Shown here: positions 41,534 to 50,495 of the stretch, piece by piece
Numbering within the stretch: position 1 is the first letter of the stretch
How the letters are laid out: each line of letters opens with the position of its first letter
Source of the DNA: Lachnospiraceae bacterium UBA7143
GTDB lineage: Bacteria; Bacillota; Clostridia; Lachnospirales; Lachnospiraceae
Reading direction: 5' to 3'
Length of the DNA: 64,000 nucleotides
NCBI GenBank assembly: GCA_002491905.1
Contig: DKWV01000041.1
Location: forward strand, 28,093-92,092
Program-made: the position numbers and the translations under genes
The notes under the pieces: model-generated
Told to the model about the DNA's origin: nothing
Seen by the model: the letters and a program-made list of their open reading frames with translations, nothing else
Database searches by the model: none

Positions 41534-41612
41534 GTGTTCCATAGCCGTCGACGTAGACATTTGGTTCGGATGTCTGCGCCTTTTTTCCTTATAGGCTATG
41601 AATGAAGAACAC
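41534..41612 (+). promoter_or_regulatory. Attenuator-type leader RNA of the AGCS symporter gene
   Basis: An intrinsic terminator (41550-41560 with 41570-41580, 9-nt loop, T6 at 41581-41586) lies 27 nt into the space between promoter and gene. It is nested inside a larger stem: 41534-41539 plus 41540-41546 pair with 41607-41612 and 41594-41600 (13 bp, a 6-nt bulge on one side). Full read-through RNA would thus fold into a three-tier structure. It does not match the glycine, lysine or T-box consensus that I know. Control by attenuation is inferred from the layout. Confidence 0.65.
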
Positions 41613-41639
41613 ATGTAAAAAGTGAGGAGGAAATGTATT

Positions 41640-43133
41640 ATGGTAGAGATGATCACAAAGGTGAACAGCGCCATTAACGGTTTCGTGTGGGGTATTCCCA
41701 TGTTGGTGCTGCTCGTCGGTACGGGCATTCTGATGACAGTCCTTACCAAGTTTTTCCAGTTATCCCACATCGGACACTGGTTTAAAAATACCATCGGCGG
41801 TATTTTCAGCGACAAACACATCACAAAACACACGGACAAGGAAGACCAGTCTATCTCCCAATTCCAGTCCCTCTGCACGGCTCTGGCGGCCACAATTGGA
41901 ACGGGTAATATCGTAGGTGTGGCGAGCGCGCTGATTGCAGGCGGCCCCGGCGCTATCTTCTGGATGTGGATCGTAGCCTTCTTTGGCATGATGACCAACT
42001 ATTCTGAAAATGTGCTGGGTATCTACTACCGCCGCAAAAATGAACGGAACGAGTGGTGCGGCGGCGCTATGTATTACCTGAAAGATGGTCTCGGCTCCTA
42101 CAAGGGCTTTAAACAGATCGGCGCAGTGCTTGCCGTATTGTTCTCCATCTTCTGTGTATTGGCATCCTTTGGTATCGGCAACATGAGTCAGATCAATTCC
42201 ATTTCCGGCAATATGAAATCCGCTTTTGGTATCCCAACCTATGTGACCGGTATCGCGCTTTTGATTCTGGCAGCTTTGGTTATTGTAGGTGGTCTGAAAC
42301 GTATCGCCTCTGTCACAGAGAAATTGGTGCCCTTCATGGCAATCATCTATGTGGTGGGTGCACTGATCATCTTTTTTATGAATATCGACCAGTGCGGCGC
42401 TATCTTTTCCGCCATCTTTAAAGGCGCTTTTGGACTCCGCGCCGTAGGCGGCGGCATCGTCGGTTCCGGCGTGAAACTGGCGCTTACCTGGGGTATGAAG
42501 CGCGGTGTGTTTTCCAACGAAGCAGGCTTGGGTTCCTCCGTTATGGTACATTCCAGCTCTAACGTAAAAGAGCCTGTCCGTCAGGGAATGTGGGGTATCT
42601 TCGAGGTATTCGCGGACACAATGATTGTCTGCACACTGACCGCATTTGTAGTGCTTTCCTCCGGTCTGGTTGATCTGGAGACCGGCGCAATATTGAGTTC
42701 CTCGGAAGGCTCCGCTCTGGTAGGAGAAGCTTTTGCCACCAGATTTGGCAGTGCAGGCCCTATGTTCATTGCCATCGCCATTTTGCTGTTCGCCTTCTCC
42801 ACGGTACTGGGCTGGAGCCACTACGGATCCAAGGCATGGGAATACCTTTTCGGCACAAAATCCATGATCGCGTACAAGATCGTATTTGTTCTTATGATTT
42901 ATGTGGGCGCAACCATGAATCTCGGACTGGCTTGGGATCTCTCCGATACCTTCAACGGTTTGATGGCAATCCCCAACCTGATCGGTGTCCTGAGCTTATC
43001 ACCCATTGTCATGAAGATAACAAGAAATTACGTGGCACGAACACTTAAAAAGGAAGAGGTATCGCCAATGCTTTCCGCTTTCCCTGAAATTGAAGAAACG
43101 CACGCGGAAGAGTTAAAGGCGATGCAGAAATAA
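41640..43133 (+). CDS. Alanine/glycine:cation symporter (AGCS family)
   Basis: Sodium-coupled alanine/glycine importer, 497 residues, with about eleven membrane helices. Landmarks are FQSLCTALAATIGTGNIVGVASALIAGGPGAIFWMW (the family signature, around residues 80-115) and GMKRGVFSNEAGLGSSVMVHSS near residue 285. The start at 41640 follows GAGGAGG at 9 nt; the six codons upstream in frame contain that site. It is monocistronic, expressed behind a structured leader and ended by a bidirectional terminator shared with aldolase. Confidence 0.96.
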   Translation: MVEMITKVNSAINGFVWGIPMLVLLVGTGILMTVLTKFFQLSHIGHWFKNTIGGIFSDKHITKHTDKEDQSISQFQSLCTALAATIGTGNIVGVASALIAGGPGAIFWMWIVAFFGMMTNYSENVLGIYYRRKNERNEWCGGAMYYLKDGLGSYKGFKQIGAVLAVLFSIFCVLASFGIGNMSQINSISGNMKSAFGIPTYVTGIALLILAALVIVGGLKRIASVTEKLVPFMAIIYVVGALIIFFMNIDQCGAIFSAIFKGAFGLRAVGGGIVGSGVKLALTWGMKRGVFSNEAGLGSSVMVHSSSNVKEPVRQGMWGIFEVFADTMIVCTLTAFVVLSSGLVDLETGAILSSSEGSALVGEAFATRFGSAGPMFIAIAILLFAFSTVLGWSHYGSKAWEYLFGTKSMIAYKIVFVLMIYVGATMNLGLAWDLSDTFNGLMAIPNLIGVLSLSPIVMKITRNYVARTLKKEEVSPMLSAFPEIEETHAEELKAMQK

Positions 43134-43149
43134 AATATATAAGCCTAAC

Positions 43150-43188
43150 AAAAGACCGGCATGACTTTCACAATCATGCCGGTCTTTT
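43150..43188. terminator. Bidirectional terminator between AGCS and aldolase genes
   Basis: A perfect 15-bp stem (43150-43164 with 43174-43188), AAAAGACC outside and TTTT on the plus side, between two convergent genes. It should stop transcription from both sides. Confidence 0.92.
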
Positions 43189-43222
43189 CTATTTCTTAAT
43201 TCATCTTCTCTTCAAACACAGC

Positions 43223-44191
43223 TTACGCCTTACCGTCGGAACCGAGCACATTCTTAATCTTGTGCGCAACCATATCCTTAACAGCCTGTCTTGCGGGCTT
43301 CAGATACTGGCGGGGATCAAAGTGATCCGGATGCTCCGCAAAGTACTTACGGATGTTACCTGTCATAGCCAGACGGATATCGGAGTCAATGTTGATCTTA
43401 CATACGGCAAGTTCAGCAGCCTTACGCAGCTGCTCTTCCGGAATACCCACTGCATCGGGCATATTTCCGCCGTACTGGTTTACCATCTTTACAAACTCCT
43501 GCGGCACGGAAGAAGAACCATGAAGTACAATCGGGAAACCGGGCAGTCTCTTGATGCACTCCTCCAGCACGTCAAAGCGAAGCGGAGGGGGAACCAAAAT
43601 GCCATCTGCATTTCTTGTGCACTGTGCAGCAGTAAACTTATATGCGCCATGGGATGTGCCGATTGCGATAGCGAGGGAGTCACAACCTGTCTTATCTACA
43701 AACTCCTCAACCTCCTCGGGGCGGGTGTAGGACTCTTTACCTGCCTCTACAGAAACCTCATCCTCAACGCCTGCCAGAGTACCCAGCTCTGCCTCAACCA
43801 CTACGCCGTTCGCATGTGCATACTCAACGACCTGCTTGGTCAATGCGATATTATCCTCGAAAGACTTGGAGGAAGCGTCGATCATAACGGAGGTAAATCC
43901 GCCGTCGATACAGGACTTACAGAGCTCAAAGGTATCGCCGTGATCCAGGTGCAGGGCAATCGGGATCTCCGGATTCTCTGCTACCGCCGCCTCAACCAGC
44001 TTCACCAGATAGGTGTGGTTAGCGTATGCACGCGCACCTTTGGAAACCTGCAGGATAACGGGGCTCTTCAACTCGCCGGCCGCCTCGGTAATGCCCTGAA
44101 CGATCTCCATGTTGTTTACGTTGAAGGCGCCGACTGCATAGCCGCCGTTGTAGGCCTTCTTAAACATTTCGGTTGTTGTTACTAATGCCAT
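43223..44191 (-). CDS. fba: Class II fructose-1,6-bisphosphate aldolase
   Basis: Zinc-dependent cleavage of fructose-1,6-bisphosphate to triose phosphates. The 322-residue protein has the catalytic and zinc-site motif PIALHLDHGDTFELCKSCIDGGFTSVMIDAS (two His and Asp), VEAELGTLAGVEDEV, IGTSHGAYKF and ICKINIDSDIRLA. It belongs to the FbaA/GatY-like class II group of Firmicutes. GGAAG precedes the ATG. It has its own consensus-like promoter and the shared terminator, so it is a single-gene unit. Located here with pyk and glk it completes part of lower and upper glycolysis. Confidence 0.97.
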   Translation of the reverse strand: MALVTTTEMFKKAYNGGYAVGAFNVNNMEIVQGITEAAGELKSPVILQVSKGARAYANHTYLVKLVEAAVAENPEIPIALHLDHGDTFELCKSCIDGGFTSVMIDASSKSFEDNIALTKQVVEYAHANGVVVEAELGTLAGVEDEVSVEAGKESYTRPEEVEEFVDKTGCDSLAIAIGTSHGAYKFTAAQCTRNADGILVPPPLRFDVLEECIKRLPGFPIVLHGSSSVPQEFVKMVNQYGGNMPDAVGIPEEQLRKAAELAVCKINIDSDIRLAMTGNIRKYFAEHPDHFDPRQYLKPARQAVKDMVAHKIKNVLGSDGKA

Positions 44192-44250
44192 AATGTTTAC
44201 TTCCTTTCTATTAAAATTTTTTAATACTTTCCATCTTCTGGAACAACTTT

Positions 44251-44279
44251 ATTTTAACAGCCAGTCCCCAGAAAGTCAA
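44251..44279 (-). promoter_or_regulatory. Promoter of fba
   Basis: TTGACT (44279-44274), 17 bp, TAAAAT (44256-44251) on the minus strand, giving a leader of about 50 nt. Confidence 0.75.
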
Positions 44280-44303
44280 CAACTCTGCCTCGTTTGCAGG
44301 CGG

Positions 44304-45203
44304 TCACTCCGCCAGATCGGGAACTCGGATTTCAAGCGCCTGATGCCAGCTCTCAATCATCACCTCACAGTGCTCCCCGCCAAATTCCCCGTCCAGCGTC
44401 CATGCCACCGGTTCCTCCGACTCCACCTTCAGCTTTTCTGTCGTAAAAGTATAAATATGCTCCGACTTCACGCGCTTATCCACAAGGGCCCGGATAATAT
44501 TGTTGATGTCCAGCGGATTCGTGGGTTTACGGATCAGCGTCACTTCAAAGAGGCCGTCATCCAGCGCCACATTCTGCCCTGTGATTCCCCGGAAACCGCC
44601 CACGGAATGAGAGTTTGTTATCATACCGTAAAGGAATTCCCCCTCGATCGTCTCACCATTACATGTAATTTTCAGGGGATAGGACCGAACTGAGGGCAGA
44701 CGCTTTACCCCTTCTATCAGATAGGCCGCATGTCCAAGCACGTTCTTTGTGTCCTGAGGCGTCCCGTAAGATACATCCGTAAAAATGCCGAACGCCGCCA
44801 CATAAATAAATATGCTGTAATTGAATTTTCCCACATCACAGGCAAAGTTTCTGCCGTTCACCACAACATCCGCCGCCTGCAGCATATTCTTCGGAATTTT
44901 CAGGCTGTTCGCAAAATCGTTGGTGCTGCCCGCCGGAACATAGCCTATGGGAAGTCTCTCCTCCGATTTCATCATGCCCGTCACCACTTCGTCGAGAGTG
45001 CCATCCCCGCCGCTGCACACCACCATATCGTAACCGGCGCGTCTCTCCCTCACGGCCTTAACCGCATCTCCCGCCGCCTGGGTCGGATATGCCGTCACTT
45101 CATAGCCCGCTTTTACGAAAGTATCAATAATATCCAAAAGATTACTTCGGATCTGCGCCTTGCCCGCTCTGGGATTATAGACAAAAAGCATCTGTTTAGC
45201 CAT
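44304..45203 (-). CDS. Diacylglycerol kinase-family lipid kinase (DgkB/YegS type)
   Basis: A 299-residue lipid kinase. The N-terminal nucleotide-binding part has MLFVYNPRAGKAQ, MVVCSGGDGTLDEVVTGM and LPIGYVPAGSTNDFANSL, the GGDGT and PxGTxND-like motifs of the family; the C-terminal beta-sandwich follows. Relatives phosphorylate diacylglycerol to phosphatidate, returning lipid from lipoteichoic acid synthesis to phospholipid. The start at 45203 has GGGAGG 6 nt upstream; 15 codons upstream in frame lack signals. It lies downstream of the HPr-like gene but behind a terminator. Confidence 0.94.
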   Translation of the reverse strand: MAKQMLFVYNPRAGKAQIRSNLLDIIDTFVKAGYEVTAYPTQAAGDAVKAVRERRAGYDMVVCSGGDGTLDEVVTGMMKSEERLPIGYVPAGSTNDFANSLKIPKNMLQAADVVVNGRNFACDVGKFNYSIFIYVAAFGIFTDVSYGTPQDTKNVLGHAAYLIEGVKRLPSVRSYPLKITCNGETIEGEFLYGMITNSHSVGGFRGITGQNVALDDGLFEVTLIRKPTNPLDINNIIRALVDKRVKSEHIYTFTTEKLKVESEEPVAWTLDGEFGGEHCEVMIESWHQALEIRVPDLAE

Positions 45204-45283
45204 AGACTCCCTCCCCTTCCGACGTCCGTGCCTGATACCATGTTTCACAGTGCCGTAATTTTTCTATAGTAAAAATGTAAAAT

Positions 45284-45338
45284 AAAAAGACTGCCCGGAA
45301 TCACATTTGCAGATAGCTACACAGGATCCTGAACAGTC
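45284..45338 (-). terminator. Probable terminator after the HPr-like gene
   Basis: A stem GACTG/CAGTC (45338-45334 with 45293-45289) extended by interrupted pairing inside, followed by TTTTTATTTT on the minus strand, 44 bp after the stop. It would mark the 3' end of the uvrC/hprK-to-crh gene run. Confidence 0.55.
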
Positions 45339-45381
45339 AATACATTATGCCTTATCAAATGTCAATCCTGCCGCACCCCGC

Positions 45382-45636
45382 CTACTTGGTGCCCAGGAAC
45401 TTTTCGATTTCCGCAACGGCCTCCTCCTCGTCGGTCCCGTCCGCAGTCACCGTTACTTCCGCACCGCTCTCGAGTCCCATGCTCATCATGCCCATGATAC
45501 TCTTCGCGTTCACCTTCTTGTTGTCGGAACCAAGATATACGGTGCTCTCAAACTGGCTGGCCACCTGAACAAGCATCGCCACCGGCCGCGCCTCCAGGCC
45601 CGTCTCCAGTTTGATCTGGATTGACTTCTGAATCAT
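45382..45636 (-). CDS. Crh-like HPr-family protein lacking the catalytic His15
   Basis: An 84-residue HPr fold. The site normally GLHARPA reads GLEARPV: position 15 is Glu, so the PTS phosphate cannot be carried. Ser46 in AKSIMGMM, the target of HPr kinase, is kept. This pattern is that of Crh of Bacillus (Gln15), a co-effector of CcpA rather than a sugar phosphocarrier. Gene order supports it: in B. subtilis crh follows yvcJ (rapZ) and whiA; here rapZ-whiA-this gene run in the same order, with hprK 3.8 kb upstream in the same direction. GGAGG lies 8 nt before the ATG. A true HPr should be elsewhere in the genome. Confidence 0.9.
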   Translation of the reverse strand: MIQKSIQIKLETGLEARPVAMLVQVASQFESTVYLGSDNKKVNAKSIMGMMSMGLESGAEVTVTADGTDEEEAVAEIEKFLGTK

Positions 45637-45679
45637 AATATTTTCCTCCTCTTTTCTTTTCGGGACATTCCGCCCCTAA

Positions 45680-46582
45680 TTATGACCTGATTTTGTCAGC
45701 AATTTCACTCAGCCTACGTAACCTGTGATTCACCCCTGATTTCCCCACAACCGGTTCCAGATACCCGCCCAGCTCCTTTAACGCCGCGTCCGGGTATTCC
45801 AGCCGGACTTCCGCCATCTGCCGCAGATTATCCGGTAAGTTTTCAAACCCATATCTGTCCCTGATCAGAAGGATATCCTCAATCTGCCTGCCCGCAGCCG
45901 TCACCGTCTTGGAAATGTTGGCCGTCTCGCAGTTTACCCTTCTGTTGATCGAATTGCGCATCTCCTTCAGGATCCTCATATTTTCCAGCTCCATCAGGGA
46001 CACATGCGCACCCATTACATTTAGGAGGTCCACAATGCCCGCGCCTTCTTTCAGATAGACCACCTGATACTTCTTACGTCCGATAATTCTGGCCTCGATC
46101 TGAAATTCCAAAAGTACCGCCTGAAGCTGCACCGCCTGCGCCTTCTCATCACAGACAAACTCCAGATGATAGCTTTTCCTCGGATCACTCATGGAACCAA
46201 CGCTCAAAAAAGCGCCGCGCAGCCAGGCTCTTGCACAGCAGGAGTTTTTAATGAGGAGGGTATTGACCGTTCTGGTTAATACTATCTTCCCATCCTTTTC
46301 CTCCGCAAGATATAAGGCCTCAATCACCCTGCGCTCCATTTCGTCATCAGGGACCAGTCTCTGTCTGCCCCGCATAACAGTTTCTATATTAAATGTTTTT
46401 TTGAGTAATGTAAAGCATTTTCTCGCAACTGCCTCATTTTCCGTATCCAGACAAAGATGCCGTCCTCCATCGCACACGCCGCCGTTATACAGCAGAAGCG
46501 CCGCAAGCTCCGCAAGCTGGCAATGTCTGGCCGGGCTTATATGTGTTGCAAGTTCCTCCTTTACCGTTCCCGAAAAGGACAT
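45680..46582 (-). CDS. whiA: DNA-binding protein WhiA
   Basis: A 300-residue WhiA, a LAGLIDADG-homing-endonuclease-like fold without the catalytic residues, joined to a C-terminal helix-turn-helix (SISxNRRxNCETANISK type: RNSINRRVNCETANISKTV; then LPDNLRQMAEVRLEYPDAALKELG). In Actinobacteria it controls sporulation septation; in Firmicutes it affects cell division and chromosome segregation. GGAGTG lies before the ATG. It is located between rapZ (40 bp upstream) and the Crh-like gene, the classic Firmicutes order, though the usual yvcK/gluconeogenesis-factor gene between rapZ and whiA is absent. Confidence 0.96.
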   Translation of the reverse strand: MSFSGTVKEELATHISPARHCQLAELAALLLYNGGVCDGGRHLCLDTENEAVARKCFTLLKKTFNIETVMRGRQRLVPDDEMERRVIEALYLAEEKDGKIVLTRTVNTLLIKNSCCARAWLRGAFLSVGSMSDPRKSYHLEFVCDEKAQAVQLQAVLLEFQIEARIIGRKKYQVVYLKEGAGIVDLLNVMGAHVSLMELENMRILKEMRNSINRRVNCETANISKTVTAAGRQIEDILLIRDRYGFENLPDNLRQMAEVRLEYPDAALKELGGYLEPVVGKSGVNHRLRRLSEIADKIRS

Positions 46583-46622
46583 ATTTCACTCCGCTTTCCA
46601 TCTTTTCCTTCTATAATATATA

Positions 46623-47480
46623 CTATTTGTCCACATCCCGGTGGTACAGCTTCACGCCATACGTGCCATGATCTTTCAGTCCCGCGTAAAGCGCATTGGC
46701 AAGCGTTACGCTCCTGTGCTTGCCCCCGGTACAGCCGATGCCGATGACAAGCTGGTGCTTGCCTTCCTTCACATAGTTGGGAATCAGAAAGTCCAGCATG
46801 TCCGTCAGCTTCTGCAGAAAAGTCCCGGCCTCCCCGAAGGACATCACATAGTCCTGTACCTCTTTGTCATTGCCTGTCTTATATTTCAGGTCGTCAATAT
46901 AAAAGGGGTTCGGAAGAAATCTCACGTCAAAAACAAGATCGGCATCCGCCGGAATCCCTTTCTTGAAACCGAAAGACAGAATTGTGACAATCAGAGAATT
47001 GTATTCCTTATTTCTCACAAAAATGTCATCTATCTCTTCCTTCAGCTCCCTTGTGAGCAGATGGGAGGTGTCGATGATATAATCCGCTTTTTCCCTGATC
47101 CCTTTCAGGATTTCCCGCTCCCGGTGAATGCCTTCTTCCACTCGCCCCTCGGGGGAAAGCGGGTGCAGTCTCCTTGTCTCCTTATACCGTTTTAAGAGCA
47201 CGTTATCGTCCGCCTCCAGAAAAAGCATTTCGAACAGATAGCCATTCTCCTTCAACTGGTCCAGAATGCGGCGCACGCCGCTAAAAGACTGGTCTGCGCG
47301 TACATCAAGTCCCAGCGCCACCTTATTGACCTCGCTCGCGGGTGTCGTAATCAGCTCCGCAAACTTCTCAATCAACGCCACCGGCAGATTGTCCACACAG
47401 TAAAATCCCAGATCCTCCAACATTTTCATAGCGGTCCGTTTTCCCGAACCGCTCATCCCCGTCACGATCACAAATCTCAT
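46623..47480 (-). CDS. rapZ: RNase adapter / nucleotide-binding protein RapZ (YvcJ)
   Basis: A 285-residue P-loop protein with Walker A GMSGSGKR at residues 8-15, LGFYCVDNLPVALI, and the C-terminal RapZ segment (VIGIGCTGGKHRSVTLAN). YvcJ of Bacillus binds and hydrolyses GTP and ATP and affects competence; in E. coli RapZ delivers a small RNA to RNase E for GlmS control. The start at 47480 lies one base after the murB stop and is translated by coupling; the frame runs 15 codons further upstream without need. Next gene: whiA, 40 bp downstream. Confidence 0.96.
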   Translation of the reverse strand: MRFVIVTGMSGSGKRTAMKMLEDLGFYCVDNLPVALIEKFAELITTPASEVNKVALGLDVRADQSFSGVRRILDQLKENGYLFEMLFLEADDNVLLKRYKETRRLHPLSPEGRVEEGIHREREILKGIREKADYIIDTSHLLTRELKEEIDDIFVRNKEYNSLIVTILSFGFKKGIPADADLVFDVRFLPNPFYIDDLKYKTGNDKEVQDYVMSFGEAGTFLQKLTDMLDFLIPNYVKEGKHQLVIGIGCTGGKHRSVTLANALYAGLKDHGTYGVKLYHRDVDK

Positions 47481-47481
47481 G

Positions 47482-48393
47482 CTAAAAATCCCCCAAAAAG
47501 ATGACCTCCGGTTCCAGACGGACATGAAAACGGTCCCGCACGCGCTCCTGCACTTCCTCGATCACTTCCCGGATATCCGCCGCAGACGCACCACCCGCAT
47601 TGATTACAAAGCCGCAGTGCTTCTCCGACACCTGTGCGCCGCCGATGCGGTAACCCCGAAGTCCCGCGTCCATAATGAGCTTGCCCGCATAATAACCCTC
47701 CGGCCGCTTAAAAGTGCTTCCTGCGCTTGGATACTCCAGAGGCTGCTTGCTCTTCCGCTGTTTCATCAGCTCTTCCATCTTCGCGCTGATTTCATCCTTA
47801 TTGCCAGGCGTCAGCCGAAGAACCACGCCCAGCACAATAAAAGGCCTGTCTCTGATTATGCTGGTGCGGTAGCCAAACTCCATCGTATCATTGTCAAGCG
47901 TCAGGATTTCTCCCTCTTTGTCCATCACGCGGACCATCTGCACGATCTGCTTCATCTCGCCGCCGTAAGCGCCGGCGTTCATCACAATCGCTCCGCCAAT
48001 GCTGCCCGGTATCCCCGCAGCAAATTCCATTCCGCTCAGGCCTTCGTCCCTGGCTGCATAGGCAACCTGCGAGAGCAGCGCCCCCGCTCCCGCTGCGATA
48101 TGGTTCCTTTCCGCGCGGACCGCGCTCAGCCGCGGACCCAGTTTGATAATGATCCCCCGGTACCCTTTGTCTCCCACCAGAAGGTTGCTGCCGTTTCCCA
48201 AAACAAAATATTCCTGCTCTATCCGTCCCAGATAGGAGATCAGCTGCGATAGTTCCTCCTTCGTCTCCACGACCACCATGCACGCCGCCTCGCCGCCTAC
48301 CCGGAAGGTAGTATGTCTGCTCATAGGCTCGTGGAATAAAATCCTTTTCTCAGGCACAATCGTCCTGATATATTCATACATTGATGCACTCAA
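47482..48393 (-). CDS. murB: UDP-N-acetylmuramate dehydrogenase MurB
   Basis: Flavoenzyme that reduces UDP-GlcNAc-enolpyruvate to UDP-MurNAc for peptidoglycan. The 303-residue type II enzyme shows MSRHTTFRVGGEA, LGNGSNLLVGDKGYRG, AGIPGSIGGAIVMNAGAYGGEM and PSAGSTFKRPEGYYAGKLI, plus HCGFVINAGGA. Translation most likely begins at TTG 48393, since GGGAG lies 6 nt upstream; an ATG four codons later is less well spaced. It sits between the ROK glucokinase and rapZ, with a one-base gap to rapZ. Confidence 0.97.
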   Translation of the reverse strand: MSASMYEYIRTIVPEKRILFHEPMSRHTTFRVGGEAACMVVVETKEELSQLISYLGRIEQEYFVLGNGSNLLVGDKGYRGIIIKLGPRLSAVRAERNHIAAGAGALLSQVAYAARDEGLSGMEFAAGIPGSIGGAIVMNAGAYGGEMKQIVQMVRVMDKEGEILTLDNDTMEFGYRTSIIRDRPFIVLGVVLRLTPGNKDEISAKMEELMKQRKSKQPLEYPSAGSTFKRPEGYYAGKLIMDAGLRGYRIGGAQVSEKHCGFVINAGGASAADIREVIEEVQERVRDRFHVRLEPEVIFLGDF

Positions 48394-48505
48394 AATTTAC
48401 TCCCGCTCATTTCTATTAATTATCTATAATAATATATCCAGCTGCGCAGGAAACATGCCTGTACTGCTGTGCACATACGCCATGCCTATTCGCAAAACCG
48501 CTGCC

Positions 48506-49441
48506 TTACAAAAGCAGCCTCGCCGCGCCGTAGATTCCGGCGTCATTGCCAAGGGTCGCCAGCGCAAAAATCACATTTTTACTGCCGTGGAAAGCCGTCT
48601 TCTCAAATGAAGGTTTAATGTAATCAAACAGCACTTCGCCAGCCTTGGACACACCGCCGCCGATCACAAAGATCTCCGGATTGATAATGCCTGCGATCAC
48701 GCCCAGCCCTTTGCCCAGATAATCGCCAAACTGCTTTGCAACCTCTATCGCCAGTTCGTCCCCAGCCTTGACCGCATCAAACACAGCTTTCGCGGATACC
48801 TCACCTTTTCTCAGGACACTGTCCTTATCGCTTGCCTTCAAAGCGCGGTTCGCAAGTCTCGTAATACCCGTGGCGGATGCATACTCTTCCAGACAGCCAA
48901 AATTCCCGCAGCCGCAGGCCTCTGTCTCCTTGTCCTCCACATGAATGTGGCCGATTTCTCCGCCCGCGCCCGTGGCGCCTGTCATGATCTCACCGTTTAT
49001 GATGATGCCGCCGCCCACTCCCGTGCCGAGCGTGACCGCCACCAGATTCTTATGTCCCTGACCGCCGCCCTTCCACATCTCGCCGAGCGCCGCCACATTC
49101 GCATCGTTGCCGCCCTCCACGCGCATGCCGTCAAGCAGCGCAGTGAGCTCCTCCTTCATGTTCATCTCTTCCCAGCCCAGATTAACGGCCTTGTGCACAA
49201 TGCCGTTTTTCTCCACAGGTCCAGGCACGCCGATGCCGACGCCAGCCACATCCTCTCCCGCGATGGACTTCTGCGCCATCTTTTCCCTGATGCTCGCCGC
49301 GATATCGGGAAGAATCTTCTCTCCGCTATTTTCTGTTCTCGTAGGAATCTCCCACTTCTCCAGCACATTGCCTTCTATATCAAATAATCCCATCTTGACG
49401 GATGTGCCGCCTACATCCACCCCAAATATATACTTTGCCAT
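48506..49441 (-). CDS. glk: ROK-family glucokinase
   Basis: ATP-dependent phosphorylation of glucose released by the disaccharidases. The 311-residue ROK protein has the ATP site (MAKYIFGVDVGGTSVKMGLFD), catalytic EGGNDANVAALGE, and the zinc-binding ROK motif GEIGHIHV ... CGCGNFGCLEEYAS (His and three Cys). The last motif separates it from repressors that lost the site; no helix-turn-helix is attached. GAAGGAGAG lies 8 nt before the ATG. It lies 28 bp after hprK and 112 bp before murB. Confidence 0.95.
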   Translation of the reverse strand: MAKYIFGVDVGGTSVKMGLFDIEGNVLEKWEIPTRTENSGEKILPDIAASIREKMAQKSIAGEDVAGVGIGVPGPVEKNGIVHKAVNLGWEEMNMKEELTALLDGMRVEGGNDANVAALGEMWKGGGQGHKNLVAVTLGTGVGGGIIINGEIMTGATGAGGEIGHIHVEDKETEACGCGNFGCLEEYASATGITRLANRALKASDKDSVLRKGEVSAKAVFDAVKAGDELAIEVAKQFGDYLGKGLGVIAGIINPEIFVIGGGVSKAGEVLFDYIKPSFEKTAFHGSKNVIFALATLGNDAGIYGAARLLL

Positions 49442-49468
49442 ACTTTTTCTCTCCTTCTCAAATTATTT

Positions 49469-50407
49469 TCAATCTTCTTCATCCCTTCCATGTGCAAGGG
49501 AGTTCTGCACGCGCTTATAAAGCTCCTCTGCCGCATTGTAGCCCATCTTCTTCTGGCGGTGGTTCACGGCTGCGGATTCGCAGATGATCGCCAGATTACG
49601 CCCCGGTCTGATCGGAATATTGTGGCATACCACACGGTTCCCCAGATACTCGGTGTACTCCTCCTCCAGTCCCAGGCGGTCGTACTCCTTATCCTTGTCC
49701 CAGTCCTCCAGGCGGATGACCAGATCGATGTTCTGCGTATCCCTGACACTGGATGCACCGTACAGCGCCTTTACATCCACAATGCCGATACCCCGCAGTT
49801 CGATGAAGTGCTTTGTGATATCCGGCGCGGAACCAATCAGCGTATCCTCGCTGACACGCCTGATCTCCACCACATCGTCCGTCACCAGACGGTGTCCCCT
49901 CCTGATCAGCTCAAGCGCCGCCTCCGATTTACCGATACCGCTCTCTCCCGTAATCAGAACACCCTCGCCGTATACATCCACCAGTACGCCGTGTACGGAA
50001 ATGCAGGGTGCAAGCTGCACGTTCAACCAGCGGATCACTTCCGCCATGCAGGCCGACGTAGCCTTCCTGCTCATCAGAAGCGGCACACCGTGCTTCACCG
50101 CCACCTCCCTGAAAATTTCGTTCGGATACAGCTCCCTGCAGAACAGGATACCCGGCAGGGGATTGTTCAGAAGCTTTTCAAAGATCTCCCGCTGCCTGTC
50201 TTCGCTCATACCATTCATATAGGAGTATTCCACAAATCCGACTATCTGCAGACGTGTCGTCTCAAAGTGTTCAAAATATCCGGCCAGCTGCAGCGCTGGT
50301 CTGTTGATATCCGGCTGCGTCACCTTGATCTTCGAGATGTCGATCTCCGGTGTCAGATTCTCCCATTTAAATTTTTCGATTACCTTTGTTAAGTTGATGC
50401 TCGCCAT
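49469..50407 (-). CDS. hprK: HPr kinase/phosphorylase HprK
   Basis: Bifunctional enzyme that phosphorylates HPr and Crh on Ser46 when fructose-1,6-bisphosphate is high and dephosphorylates them when phosphate is high, thereby setting carbon catabolite repression. The 312-residue protein has the N-terminal domain, Walker A GESGIGKS at about 152-159, LVTDDVVEI and the capping region ELRGIGIVDVKALYG. The start at 50407 is set by GAGGGA 6 nt upstream. Its partner, the Crh-like protein, is encoded 3.8 kb downstream on the same strand. Confidence 0.97.
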   Translation of the reverse strand: MASINLTKVIEKFKWENLTPEIDISKIKVTQPDINRPALQLAGYFEHFETTRLQIVGFVEYSYMNGMSEDRQREIFEKLLNNPLPGILFCRELYPNEIFREVAVKHGVPLLMSRKATSACMAEVIRWLNVQLAPCISVHGVLVDVYGEGVLITGESGIGKSEAALELIRRGHRLVTDDVVEIRRVSEDTLIGSAPDITKHFIELRGIGIVDVKALYGASSVRDTQNIDLVIRLEDWDKDKEYDRLGLEEEYTEYLGNRVVCHNIPIRPGRNLAIICESAAVNHRQKKMGYNAAEELYKRVQNSLAHGRDEED

Positions 50408-50495
50408 GATTCCCTCATTTCCGCGCCTTCTTCGCGCATTCACGTTATGTATTGCTGTAATCTATATTACCACAGTGTACGCCCAAAGTCCTCAT

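Noticed and set aside
41507..41640. Glycine riboswitch upstream of the AGCS symporter
   Set aside because: The conserved glycine aptamer core is absent; only a nested terminator structure is seen.
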